A stretch of 42,097 nucleotides of DNA from Pseudomonas sp. GM49. Lineage in GTDB: Bacteria > Pseudomonadota > Gammaproteobacteria > Pseudomonadales > Pseudomonadaceae. This document shows, piece after piece, positions 25,634-33,079 of the stretch; position 1 is the stretch's first letter; each line of letters begins with the position of its first letter. The notes under the pieces are model-generated. The model did not search any database. It was not told the origin of the DNA and worked only from the letters and a program-made list of their open reading frames with translations. The translations under genes and the position numbers were made by a program. The DNA lies in assembly GCF_000282355.1 (NCBI RefSeq), contig NZ_AKJL01000093.1, positions 1-42,097 on the forward strand, in the 5' to 3' direction.

Positions 25634-25871
25634 GGTCCAGGATCATGCGAACCATGCGTTGCAGTTCAGGATCTTCGGATTCGCTGCGTTCCATGAACCA
25701 GCCGAACATGTCCTGATCTTCGCATTCGAGCAACCTGACGTAGCAGGCGCGATCAACCTCGTTGAGGTGCGGGTAAACCTCTTTCACAAACGGCACCAGC
25801 AACACGTCAAGCTCGAGCATGCCGCGGCGGCTGTGCCAGTAGAGGCGGTTCAGTTCAACATCTTCGACCAT
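25617..25871 (-). CDS. sdhE: FAD assembly factor SdhE
   Basis: An 84-residue protein of the SdhE/YgfY family, which promotes covalent flavinylation of succinate dehydrogenase. The diagnostic RGxxE motif is present at residues 16-20 in [14 protein letters not shown], followed by the acidic [10 protein letters not shown] that completes the five-helix bundle. The ATG at 25871 follows GAGGAG; the longer open frame to 25973 is promoter DNA. It overlaps ygfX, and the pair is divergent from ygfZ. Confidence 0.92.
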   Translation of the reverse strand: MVEDVELNRLYWHSRRGMLELDVLLVPFVKEVYPHLNEVDRACYVRLLECEDQDMFGWFMERSESEDPELQRMVRMILDRVQPK

Positions 25872-26020
25872 GGAGCGCTCCTCAAATAGGCCGCAAGTAT
25901 ACAGGCCCGCGCCCGGTCGAACAGTCGGCTTTGGTCGGGCACCGGTGATCCTTTGTGAACTACCCATTTCCAAGGCGTCCCCTTATGATGTCCGCCAGAC
26001 TCTTTACCCTGCGATGACCC

Positions 26021-26962
26021 ATGGCCGATTCTGCTTTTTTCTGCACCCTTTCTCATGAAGGTGTTCTCGCGGTCCGCGGCGCGGACGCCAGCAAATTCCT
26101 GCAAGGCCAACTGACCTGCAATCTCGACTACCTGAGCGATTCCCGGGCCAGCCTCGGTGCGCGCTGCACCCAAAAAGGCCGGATGCAATCGAGTTTCCGC
26201 ATCCTGCTCGAAGGGGACGGCGTAGTCCTGGCCATGGCCACCGAATTGCTCGAACCACAACTGGCGGACCTGAAAAAGTACGCGGTGTTTTCCAAGTCGA
26301 AACTGACCGACGAAAGTGCCGCCTGGGTCCGCTTCGGCATTGACCATGGCGACGCCGCACTGGCCAGCCTCGGCCTGGACCTGCCGGCAGAAACCGACAG
26401 CGTCGTACGCAACGATGGACTGATTGCCATCCGCGTCTCGCCTGAGCGCGCCGAACTGTGGGCCGCCGCCGATCAAGCCGATGCGGTCAAAGGCAAGCTG
26501 TCGGCTTTGCTGAGCGAAGGCGATCTGAATCAATGGCTGCTGGGCCAGGTCCGCGCAGGGATCGGCCAGGTCATGCCGGGCACCCGCGAGTTGTTCATCC
26601 CGCAGATGCTCAACCTGCAAGCGGTCGGTGGCGTGAGTTTCAAGAAAGGTTGCTACACCGGGCAGGAAATCGTCGCGCGGATGCAGTACCTGGGCAAACT
26701 CAAGCGCCGCTTGTATCGCCTGCAACTGGCAGCCAGCGAGCTGCCTGAACCGGGTGTCCCACTGTTTTCCCCGACCCACGGCAGCTCCATCGGCGAAGTG
26801 GTGCTGGCTGCCCGCACCGGGCAAAACATTGAACTCCTGGCTGTGTTGCAAGCCGAAGCAGCAGACAGTGGAGACATCCACCTGGGCGCGATCGAAGGGC
26901 CGTCCTTGCAGCTGCTCGACCTGCCTTATGAACTGGACCGCGATCGCGAAATCCAGCAGTAA
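26021..26962 (+). CDS. ygfZ: Folate-binding protein YgfZ
   Basis: A 313-residue member of the GcvT-like tetrahydrofolate-binding family. YgfZ supports assembly or repair of certain Fe-S enzymes such as MiaB. The hallmark KGCYTGQE motif is present with its essential cysteine at C211 (SFKKGCYTGQEIVARMQYLG). The N-terminal VRGADASKFLQGQLTCNL is the folate-binding domain start. The Shine-Dalgarno sequence before the ATG is poor. It is divergent from sdhE, a neighbour set typical of gammaproteobacteria, and the HDOD gene follows after 34 bases. Confidence 0.92.
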   Translation: MADSAFFCTLSHEGVLAVRGADASKFLQGQLTCNLDYLSDSRASLGARCTQKGRMQSSFRILLEGDGVVLAMATELLEPQLADLKKYAVFSKSKLTDESAAWVRFGIDHGDAALASLGLDLPAETDSVVRNDGLIAIRVSPERAELWAAADQADAVKGKLSALLSEGDLNQWLLGQVRAGIGQVMPGTRELFIPQMLNLQAVGGVSFKKGCYTGQEIVARMQYLGKLKRRLYRLQLAASELPEPGVPLFSPTHGSSIGEVVLAARTGQNIELLAVLQAEAADSGDIHLGAIEGPSLQLLDLPYELDRDREIQQ

Positions 26963-26996
26963 CGGCAGCACTTGGCGCAACACCTAGAGAGATTAA

Positions 26997-27818
26997 ATGA
27001 GCGAGCTGGCGGAAAAGGTCCAACAGGATTTGGTTGAGGCCATCAATAACGATGACCTGGTTCTGCCAACGTTACCGGAAGTGGCCCTGCAAATCCGCAA
27101 GGCCGCAGAAAACCCGGAAGTCAGCGTCAGCACCCTGAGCAAAGTGATCGGCCGTGATACCGCGTTGTCGGCACGCCTGATCAAAGTGGTCAACAGCCCA
27201 CTGTTGCGCGCGACCCAGGAAGTGACCGATCTGCATACCGCAATCACCCGCCTGGGCATCAACTACAGCTGCAATCTGGCGATCGGCCTGGTCATGGAGC
27301 AGATTTTCCATGCCCGCTCCGACGTGGTGGAACAGAAGATGCGCGATGTCTGGCGTAAAAGCCTGGAAATCGCCGGCGTCAGCTACGCCTTGTGCCGCCG
27401 CTACACCCGACTCAAGCCCGACCAGGCGGCCCTTGGCGGGCTGGTGCATCAGATCGGCGTGCTGCCGATCCTGACCTACGCCGAAGATCACTATGAGCTG
27501 CTGTCCGACCCGGTCAGCCTCAACCATGTGATCGACCGGATTCATCCGCTGATCGGCGAAAAGCTGCTCAGGGTCTGGGATTTTCCCGACATGCTGGTGC
27601 AAGTGCCGCAGCTATACCTGAACTTCCAACGCCAGTCTGCGCAGGTCGATTATGTGGATCTGGTACAGGTGGCCAGTCTGTATTGCCACAAAGACACTGA
27701 CCATCTGATTTCGAGCATCGATCCCTTCAGCGTACCCGCTTTCGTCAAGCTCGGGATCGATCCGGACAACACGGCGATGTGTGCCAATCTGGAAGAGACG
27801 CGCTCGATGTTTTACTGA
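26997..27818 (+). CDS. HDOD-domain signalling protein
   Basis: A 273-residue protein occupied by one HDOD domain (about residues 18-210), a degenerate relative of HD phosphohydrolases that lacks the full metal site. Seen are LPTLPEVALQIRKAAENPEV, STLSKVIGRDTALSARLIKV, the conserved VVNSPLL and GGLVHQIGVLPIL. HDOD proteins act in bacterial signalling, often in motility or cyclic-di-GMP networks; the partner here is unknown. AGAGAG precedes the ATG. It converges on the tctE gene across a REP doublet. Confidence 0.88.
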   Translation: MSELAEKVQQDLVEAINNDDLVLPTLPEVALQIRKAAENPEVSVSTLSKVIGRDTALSARLIKVVNSPLLRATQEVTDLHTAITRLGINYSCNLAIGLVMEQIFHARSDVVEQKMRDVWRKSLEIAGVSYALCRRYTRLKPDQAALGGLVHQIGVLPILTYAEDHYELLSDPVSLNHVIDRIHPLIGEKLLRVWDFPDMLVQVPQLYLNFQRQSAQVDYVDLVQVASLYCHKDTDHLISSIDPFSVPAFVKLGIDPDNTAMCANLEETRSMFY

Positions 27819-27819
27819 T

Positions 27820-27957
27820 CATTGTGGCGAGGGGGCTTGCCCCCGTTGGGCTGCGAAGCGGCCCCAAAACCTGCGACCGTGTAAGCCAGGCACACCGCAT
27901 AGTCAGGATTTACGACTGCTACGCAGCCGAACGGGGGCAAGCCCCCTCGCCACAATG
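27820..27957. repeat. REP doublet, GGCGAGGGGGCTTGCC type
   Basis: A 28-nt element starting CATTGTGGCGAGGGGGCTTG (27820-27847) is perfectly repeated in inverse orientation at 27930-27957. Inner flanks GGGCTGCGAAG and CGCAGCC are also partly matched. It fills the gap between the convergent HDOD and tctE genes. Its core is different from the GAGCGAGC and GGGCAAGCCC types elsewhere in this window, so it is a third REP family. Confidence 0.88.
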
Positions 27958-27964
27958 GGAATAT

Positions 27965-29353
27965 TCAGTCCCCCGCAACAAAGCTCACCCGCACCTTCAA
28001 CCCCGCCTGCTCGCCATCGTGCAGGCTGATCTGGGCCAGATGCGCGCGGCAGATCTCACCGACAATCGCCAAACCCAACCCCGAACCGGCCACTTGCTGA
28101 TTGCGTCGGTAAAAGCGCTCGAATACCCGGCCGCGCTCCTCCAGAGGAATGCCGGGACCATCATCTTCGACTTCCAGCACGGCGGGCGCCGAGACGCGCA
28201 AAATCACGTTGCCACCCGGCGGCGTGTGGGCCAGTGCGTTATCCACCAGATTGCTCAGCAGCTCGTTCAATAGCGTCGGCTCGCCCCGCAGCCAGACGGG
28301 TTCATCCGCCTCCAGCGCCAGCGCGATACCGCGCTTGTGCGCCAACGGCGCCATGGCCATGCCCAGCTCCCGGGCCAATTGACTCAGGTCCAGCAACTGC
28401 GCGCCACCCTCGGCAATCGCCCTGGCACCATTTTCGACCCGCGCCAGGGAAAGCAACTGATTGGCCAAGTGGGTCAAGCGATCAGTACCCTGGGCCGCGG
28501 TCTCCAAAGTGCTGCGCCAGGTATCGGGCTCGGCTGAGCGCATGCCCAGTTCCAGTCGCGCCTTGAGCGCCGCCAGAGGCGTACGCAGTTCATGGGCCGC
28601 ATCGGCGATGAATTGCGCCTGTTTCTCGAACTGCCCGCGCAGGCGCTCGGTAAAGTGATTGAGTGCACGCACCAACGGCCATAATTCGCGTTGCACTTCC
28701 ACCAGAGGCAAGGGGCGCAGATCGTCCGGCTGGCGTTCTTCCACCGCCGTGCGCAAGCGCTCCAGCGGGCGCAATGCGGCACTCACCGCAAACCACACCA
28801 GCATCAATGCCCCGACTGCCAGCATACCCAGGCGTAACAAAGTATCCGCCGCCAGACTGCGGGCCATGCTCACTCGCGCTTCATCGGTTTCTGCTACGCG
28901 GATTTCCGCCATGCCGTTCATGTTCGGCTCGCTCACGGGTTTGAGCAGGCTCACCACGCGCACGTTCTGCCCGCGATACTGGGCGTTGTAGAAACGTGCC
29001 AGCGCCGGATAGTCATCAGTGCGCGGCGTTCCCGGCGGTGGCGCCGGCAGGTTTTCGTAACCGGAAATCAGCTTCTGATTGATGTCGTTGACCAGATAGA
29101 AAATCCGCCCGGCGCTGTCGTAGGCAAACGTATCGAGGGCCACGTAGGGCACGTCGGCACTCAGGGTGCCGTCGCGCTGGGAGATGCCGGCAGCGATGGT
29201 CCGCGCCGAGGCCAGCAAGGTGCGGTCATAGGCCGTGTCGGCAGCTTCGCGACCGTTCCAGTAGGCGCTCAAGCCGCTGGCCAGCATCAACACCACCAGC
29301 AATAAAGCCAGGTTCCACAGCAACCGCCAACGCAGGCTGCTGGGCTTATGCAT
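27965..29353 (-). CDS. tctE: Sensor histidine kinase TctE
   Basis: A 462-residue membrane sensor kinase. It has an N-terminal membrane segment (about 14-33), a periplasmic sensor region of about 135 residues with SAGRIFYLVNDINQKLISGY, and a second membrane segment near 172-190. A HAMP-like linker follows, then the HisKA domain with the phospho-acceptor histidine in IADAAHELRTPLAALKARLE, then the HATPase domain (NLVDNALAHTPPGGN, VEDDGPGIPLEERGRVFERF). The reading frame overlaps tctD by eight bases. The divergent tricarboxylate genes make citrate-type acids its likely signal. Confidence 0.9.
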   Translation of the reverse strand: MHKPSSLRWRLLWNLALLLVVLMLASGLSAYWNGREAADTAYDRTLLASARTIAAGISQRDGTLSADVPYVALDTFAYDSAGRIFYLVNDINQKLISGYENLPAPPPGTPRTDDYPALARFYNAQYRGQNVRVVSLLKPVSEPNMNGMAEIRVAETDEARVSMARSLAADTLLRLGMLAVGALMLVWFAVSAALRPLERLRTAVEERQPDDLRPLPLVEVQRELWPLVRALNHFTERLRGQFEKQAQFIADAAHELRTPLAALKARLELGMRSAEPDTWRSTLETAAQGTDRLTHLANQLLSLARVENGARAIAEGGAQLLDLSQLARELGMAMAPLAHKRGIALALEADEPVWLRGEPTLLNELLSNLVDNALAHTPPGGNVILRVSAPAVLEVEDDGPGIPLEERGRVFERFYRRNQQVAGSGLGLAIVGEICRAHLAQISLHDGEQAGLKVRVSFVAGD

Positions 29354-30017
29354 CGCGGCTTTCCAGCAAGTAACCGAGGCCGCGGAAGGTCACGATGGCG
29401 ACCGACTGGCCGTCGAGTTTCTTGCGCAGGCGGTGCACGTAGATTTCGATCGCATCGGGACTGGCCTCTTCATCGAGACCGAACACTTGGGAGGCCAGTT
29501 GCTCCTTGCTCATCACCCGGCCGGGACGCGCAATCAGGGCTTCGAGTACAGCCTGTTCGCGGGAGGTCAGGGTCAACAGCTCTTCGCCGAGGGTGAAACG
29601 CCGGGTTTCCAGGTCATAGGCCAGCACACCGCAGCGCTGAATGCGCTCACCGCCCAGCACACTGCGGCGCAGCAAGGCTTTGACCCGGGCTTCAAGCTCG
29701 GTCAGTTCGAACGGCTTGGCCAGGTAATCATCGGCGCCGAGGTTCAGGCCGTGGACGCGATCTTTGACATCGCTGCGCGCGGTCAGCATCAACACCGGCA
29801 GGTTCTTGCCCCGCGCCCGCAAACGCGCCAGCACTTCGAAACCATCCATGCGCGGCAAGCCGACGTCGAGGATCGCCATGGCGTATTCCTCGCTGCCCAG
29901 CGCCAGGTCGGCCGCCACGCCATCGTGCAGCACGTCCACGGTCAGCCCGGTGCTCTTGAGCGCCTGGGCGACACTTTCGGCGAGCTGCAGATGGTCTTCG
30001 ACGAGCAGGACACGCAT
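29346..30017 (-). CDS. tctD: OmpR-family response regulator TctD
   Basis: A 223-residue response regulator. The receiver domain has D7/D8, the phospho-acceptor D51 in MAILDVGLPRMDG, and the conserved lysine in DYLAKPFELTELEARV. The OmpR-type winged helix spans about residues 125-220 (LTSREQAVLEALIARPGRVM, AIEIYVHRLRKKLDG). It is paired with tctE and divergent from the porin/tctCBA operon. The three 11-bp repeats upstream of the porin are its probable binding site. Confidence 0.93.
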   Translation of the reverse strand: MRVLLVEDHLQLAESVAQALKSTGLTVDVLHDGVAADLALGSEEYAMAILDVGLPRMDGFEVLARLRARGKNLPVLMLTARSDVKDRVHGLNLGADDYLAKPFELTELEARVKALLRRSVLGGERIQRCGVLAYDLETRRFTLGEELLTLTSREQAVLEALIARPGRVMSKEQLASQVFGLDEEASPDAIEIYVHRLRKKLDGQSVAIVTFRGLGYLLESRDA

Positions 30018-30105
30018 GGATCTTTACCTCATTCCGGGATGGTCGACGCCATTCTCTGGCGCGAAGTTTACAGCCGCAACCGCCGCTGTGAAGCCCGAAA
30101 ACCGT

Positions 30106-30138
30106 GAAAGTCAGCTGAAAGGTTAGCGAAAGGTTAGC
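30106..30138 (+). promoter_or_regulatory. Three tandem 11-bp repeats: candidate TctD operator
   Basis: GAAAGTCAGCT (30106-30116), GAAAGGTTAGC (30117-30127) and GAAAGGTTAGC (30128-30138) follow head to tail with no gap. The last two are identical. Direct repeats with an 11-bp period are the classic site of OmpR/PhoB-family regulators. They lie in the 237-base gap between tctD and the porin gene. TACAGT at 30143-30148 could be the -10 box, with the last two repeats covering the -35 region. Confidence 0.65.
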
Positions 30139-30224
30139 CCGTTACAGTCCGGCCACGGACAGTTTCGACTGCCGTCGCTGCCGCCACACAGCGATACGAA
30201 AAACGCCTCGAAGCGTTTTCGACA

Positions 30225-30238
30225 AATAAGAACAATAA
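30225..30238 (+). promoter_or_regulatory. Candidate Hfq/Crc (CA) site in the porin leader
   Basis: AATAAGAACAATAA fits (AAN) repeated without a mismatch and lies just before the GGAG ribosome-binding site (30241) of the porin gene. Such A-rich stretches are the targets of Hfq with Crc, which block translation during carbon catabolite repression in Pseudomonas. A hairpin (AAAACGC / GCGTTTT, about 30199-30219) precedes it. Confidence 0.6.
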
Positions 30239-30254
30239 ACGGAGTAAGTCATCC

Positions 30255-31544
30255 ATGCAGTCCCTGCAGACCCAGGCTATCGCGCCTGCCCGCCTCTCCC
30301 GTTTCAGCCACACTGCGCTTGCCAGCGCTGCCGCCCTTGCCGGCTTTTCACCATTGAGCCAGGCCGCATTCTTCGAAGACAGCTCGGCCACTTTCGAAAC
30401 CCGCAACATGTACTTCAATCGCGATTTTCGCGACGGCACCAGCGCCCAACAGTCCAAGCGTGACGAGTGGGCCCAGGGCTTCATGCTCAATCTGAAATCA
30501 GGCTACACCGACGGCACCGTGGGGTTCGGTGTCGATGCCCTGGGCATGATGGGGGTCAAGCTCGATTCGAGCCCGGATCGTACCGGTACCGGCCTGCTGC
30601 CGACCGACGATGGGCGAGCCGTCGACGAATATTCCAAGCTCGGCCTGACCGGCAAAATGAAAATCTCCGCCAGCGAGCTGAAAATCGGCAGCCTGATTCC
30701 GGAATTGCCGATCCTCAAGGCCAACGACGGGCGCATCCTGCCGCAGACCTTTGAAGGCGGCATGCTGACCTCCAAAGAGATCAAGAACCTGACCTTCACC
30801 GGCGGGCGCCTGGACAAGGCCAAGGATCGCGACAGCACCGACTTCGAGGACATTGCCCTCAACAACAAGAACAGCCGTTTCGCTGGCACCGTGGCCGGCA
30901 AGCACTTCGATTTCGGCGGTGCGGACTACAAGTTCACCGACAAAATCACCGGCAGCTACCACTTCGCGCAACTCGATGAAGTCTACAACCAGCACTTCCT
31001 CGGTTTGATCGCCTCGCAGCCATTCGGCCCCGGCACTTTTGCCAGCGACCTGCGGTTTGCCATCAGTGACGACCAGGGCGAGGCCCGTGGCGGCAAGATC
31101 GACAACAAATCCCTCAACGGTCTGGTGAGTTACGCCTTGAGCGGGCACAAGTTCAGCGCGGGCTACCAGCACATGTCCGGCGACAGCGCGTTCCCATATG
31201 TGGATGGCAGCGACCCGTACCTGGTGAACTTCGTCCAGATCAACGACTTTGCCGGCGCCGAAGAACGCTCCTGGCAAGCGCGTTATGACTTCGACTTCGT
31301 CACCCTCGGCGTCCCCGGCCTGAGCTTCATGAGCCGTTACGTGAGCGGTGACAACATCAAGCTCAAGAACGGTGACGAAGGCAAAGAGTGGGAACGCAAC
31401 TCCGAGATTAAATATGTTGTACAAAGCGGCGCACTCAAGGATGTCGCCGTGCGCTTGCGCAATGCCACCTACCGCTCCAACTACTCTGCTCGCGATGCCG
31501 ATGAAGTGCGTCTGCTGGTGAGCTATAGCGTTGCCCTTTGGTAA
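30255..31544 (+). CDS. opdH: OprD-family porin (OpdH-like, tricarboxylate)
   Basis: A 429-residue outer-membrane beta-barrel of the OprD family. A long signal peptide ends near LSQAAFFED (residue 38). The OprD signature ATFETRNMYFNRDFRDG follows at once, then alternating amphipathic strands (GGADYKFTDKITGSYHFAQL), ending LLVSYSVALW with the terminal aromatic expected for BAM recognition. OpdH of P. aeruginosa, in the same gene setting, handles cis-aconitate and other tricarboxylates. It is first in a plus-strand operon with tctC-tctB-tctA and probably controlled by TctD and Hfq/Crc. Confidence 0.88.
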   Translation: MQSLQTQAIAPARLSRFSHTALASAAALAGFSPLSQAAFFEDSSATFETRNMYFNRDFRDGTSAQQSKRDEWAQGFMLNLKSGYTDGTVGFGVDALGMMGVKLDSSPDRTGTGLLPTDDGRAVDEYSKLGLTGKMKISASELKIGSLIPELPILKANDGRILPQTFEGGMLTSKEIKNLTFTGGRLDKAKDRDSTDFEDIALNNKNSRFAGTVAGKHFDFGGADYKFTDKITGSYHFAQLDEVYNQHFLGLIASQPFGPGTFASDLRFAISDDQGEARGGKIDNKSLNGLVSYALSGHKFSAGYQHMSGDSAFPYVDGSDPYLVNFVQINDFAGAEERSWQARYDFDFVTLGVPGLSFMSRYVSGDNIKLKNGDEGKEWERNSEIKYVVQSGALKDVAVRLRNATYRSNYSARDADEVRLLVSYSVALW

Positions 31545-31558
31545 TTCAGTACGTCGAT

Positions 31559-31566
31559 AACAACAA
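31559..31566 (+). promoter_or_regulatory. Candidate Hfq/Crc (CA) site upstream of tctC
   Basis: AACAACAA lies between the porin stop codon and the AAGGAG ribosome-binding site of tctC. It matches the AANAANAA catabolite-activity motif exactly. Together with the longer motif before the porin gene it suggests dual post-transcriptional repression. Confidence 0.5.
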
Positions 31567-31583
31567 CTCCCAAGGAGACTTGA

Positions 31584-32561
31584 ATGAACCTGTCAATGCG
31601 TAAACTAGCCCTCGCCGCCAGCGTCCTGCTGTTCACCGGCCAAGCGCTTGCCGAACCCAAACGCCCGGAATGCATCGCCCCGGCCTCGCCCGGCGGTGGT
31701 TTCGACCTGACCTGCAAACTGGCGCAAAGCGCGCTGGTCAACGAAAAACTGCTGACCAAACCGATGCGCGTGACCTACATGCCCGGCGGTGTCGGCGCGG
31801 TGGCGTACAACGCGGTGGTTGCCCAGCGTCCGGCAGATGCCGGCACCCTGGTGGCATGGTCAAGCGGTTCGCTGCTGAACCTGGCCCAAGGCAAATTCGG
31901 TCGCTTCGATGAAAGCAACGTGCGCTGGCTGGCCGCCGTCGGCACCAGCTATGGTGCCATCGCGGTGAAAAGCGATTCGCCTTACAAGACTCTGGACGAT
32001 CTGGTCCAGGCACTGAAGAAAGATCCGAGCAAAGTGGTGATCGGTTCCGGCGGCACCGTCGGCAGCCAGGACTGGATGCAAACCGCGCTGATCGCCAAGG
32101 CTGCCGGGATCAACCCGCGCGACCTGCGTTACGTTGCCCTTGAAGGTGGCGGTGAAATTGCCACCGCCCTGCTTGGCGGCCACATCCAGGTCGGCAGCAC
32201 CGACATCTCCGACTCCATGCCACACATCCAGAGCGGCGACATGCGGTTGCTGGCCGTGTTTGCCGAGAAGCGTCTGGACGAGCCGGAAATGAAAGACATC
32301 CCGACCGCCAAAGAGCAAGGCTACGACATTGTCTGGCCGGTGGTGCGCGGCTTCTACCTCGGGCCAAAGGTCAGTGACGAAGACTACGCCTGGTGGAAAG
32401 ACGCCTTCGACAAACTGCTGGCCTCGCCTGAATTCGCCAAGCTGCGCGATCAGCGTGAACTGTTCCCGTTCGCCATGACCGGCCCGGAACTGGACACCTA
32501 CGTGAAGAAGCAAGTCGCGGACTACAAAGTGCTGGCCAAAGAGTTCGGCCTGATCCAGTGA
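31584..32561 (+). CDS. tctC: Tricarboxylate-binding periplasmic protein TctC
   Basis: A 325-residue periplasmic solute-binding protein of the tripartite tricarboxylate transporter (TTT) family. The signal peptide ends near GQALAEP (residue 23). The two lobes include CIAPASPGGGFDLTCKLAQS (the ligand-binding loop), YMPGGVGAVAYNAVV and VIGSGGTVGSQDWMQTALIA. AAGGAG precedes the ATG. It delivers citrate-like substrates to the TctAB membrane unit encoded next. A stable hairpin lies between it and tctB. Confidence 0.92.
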   Translation: MNLSMRKLALAASVLLFTGQALAEPKRPECIAPASPGGGFDLTCKLAQSALVNEKLLTKPMRVTYMPGGVGAVAYNAVVAQRPADAGTLVAWSSGSLLNLAQGKFGRFDESNVRWLAAVGTSYGAIAVKSDSPYKTLDDLVQALKKDPSKVVIGSGGTVGSQDWMQTALIAKAAGINPRDLRYVALEGGGEIATALLGGHIQVGSTDISDSMPHIQSGDMRLLAVFAEKRLDEPEMKDIPTAKEQGYDIVWPVVRGFYLGPKVSDEDYAWWKDAFDKLLASPEFAKLRDQRELFPFAMTGPELDTYVKKQVADYKVLAKEFGLIQ

Positions 32562-32580
32562 TCGCCTCTGTCTAGCGGCT

Positions 32581-32603
32581 GCGGCTCCGTTTTGCGGGGC
32601 CGC
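32581..32603 (+). promoter_or_regulatory. Intra-operon hairpin between tctC and tctB
   Basis: GCGGCTCC and GGGGCCGC form an 8-bp stem (one G-T pair) around a 7-nt loop, 19 bases after the tctC stop codon. There is no T-run, so it is more likely an mRNA-stabilising structure that raises the yield of the binding protein over the membrane subunits than a full terminator. Confidence 0.45.
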
Positions 32604-32619
32604 GGCACAGGAGTTTTCC

Positions 32620-33078
32620 ATGCTCTTACAACGCATTTTTGCTTCGGTGCTGTTACTGGTCTGTCTCGGCCTGGCACTGATGGCGTGGCCGTACCAAGCG
32701 GCTTTTTCCTACGAACCGGTGGGGCCTCGGGCCTTTCCACTGCTGATGCTTGGCCTGATGGGCTCAGCGCTGTTGTACATGGCGTTCCGTCCGGCACCGA
32801 TCAAGCACAGTGCTGACGAGCCGCCGCTGGATCGCGAAACCCTGACCAAGATCGGCATCTGCGTGGTGCTGTTGCTGGTGTTCGCCGGCACCTTCGAACC
32901 ACTGGGTTTCATCGTCGCCAGCATCCTGATCGGCGTGCCCATGGCCCGTCTGTATGGCGGTCGCTGGGTGCCAAGCATCGTGATCATCAGCCTGATGGCC
33001 GTCGGCCTCTACCTGCTGTTCGACAAGTTGATGGACGTGCCGCTGCCTTTGGGTGTGCTCGACGTTCTGGAGAACTGA
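32620..33078 (+). CDS. tctB: Tripartite tricarboxylate transporter small subunit TctB
   Basis: A 152-residue inner-membrane protein with four hydrophobic segments, the size and topology of TctB. Seen are IFASVLLLVCLGLALMAWPY, YEPVGPRAFPLLMLGLMGSA, LGFIVASILIGVPMARLYGG and SIVIISLMAVGLYLLFDKLM. CAGGAG precedes the ATG. tctA starts two bases after its stop codon. Confidence 0.9.
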   Translation: MLLQRIFASVLLLVCLGLALMAWPYQAAFSYEPVGPRAFPLLMLGLMGSALLYMAFRPAPIKHSADEPPLDRETLTKIGICVVLLLVFAGTFEPLGFIVASILIGVPMARLYGGRWVPSIVIISLMAVGLYLLFDKLMDVPLPLGVLDVLEN

Positions 33079-33079
33079 T

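Noticed and set aside
25181..25871. ygfX-sdhE as a toxin-antitoxin system
   Set aside because: The published toxin claim for the family is disputed and SdhE has a firm role in flavinylation; the sequence alone does not support a toxin-antitoxin label.
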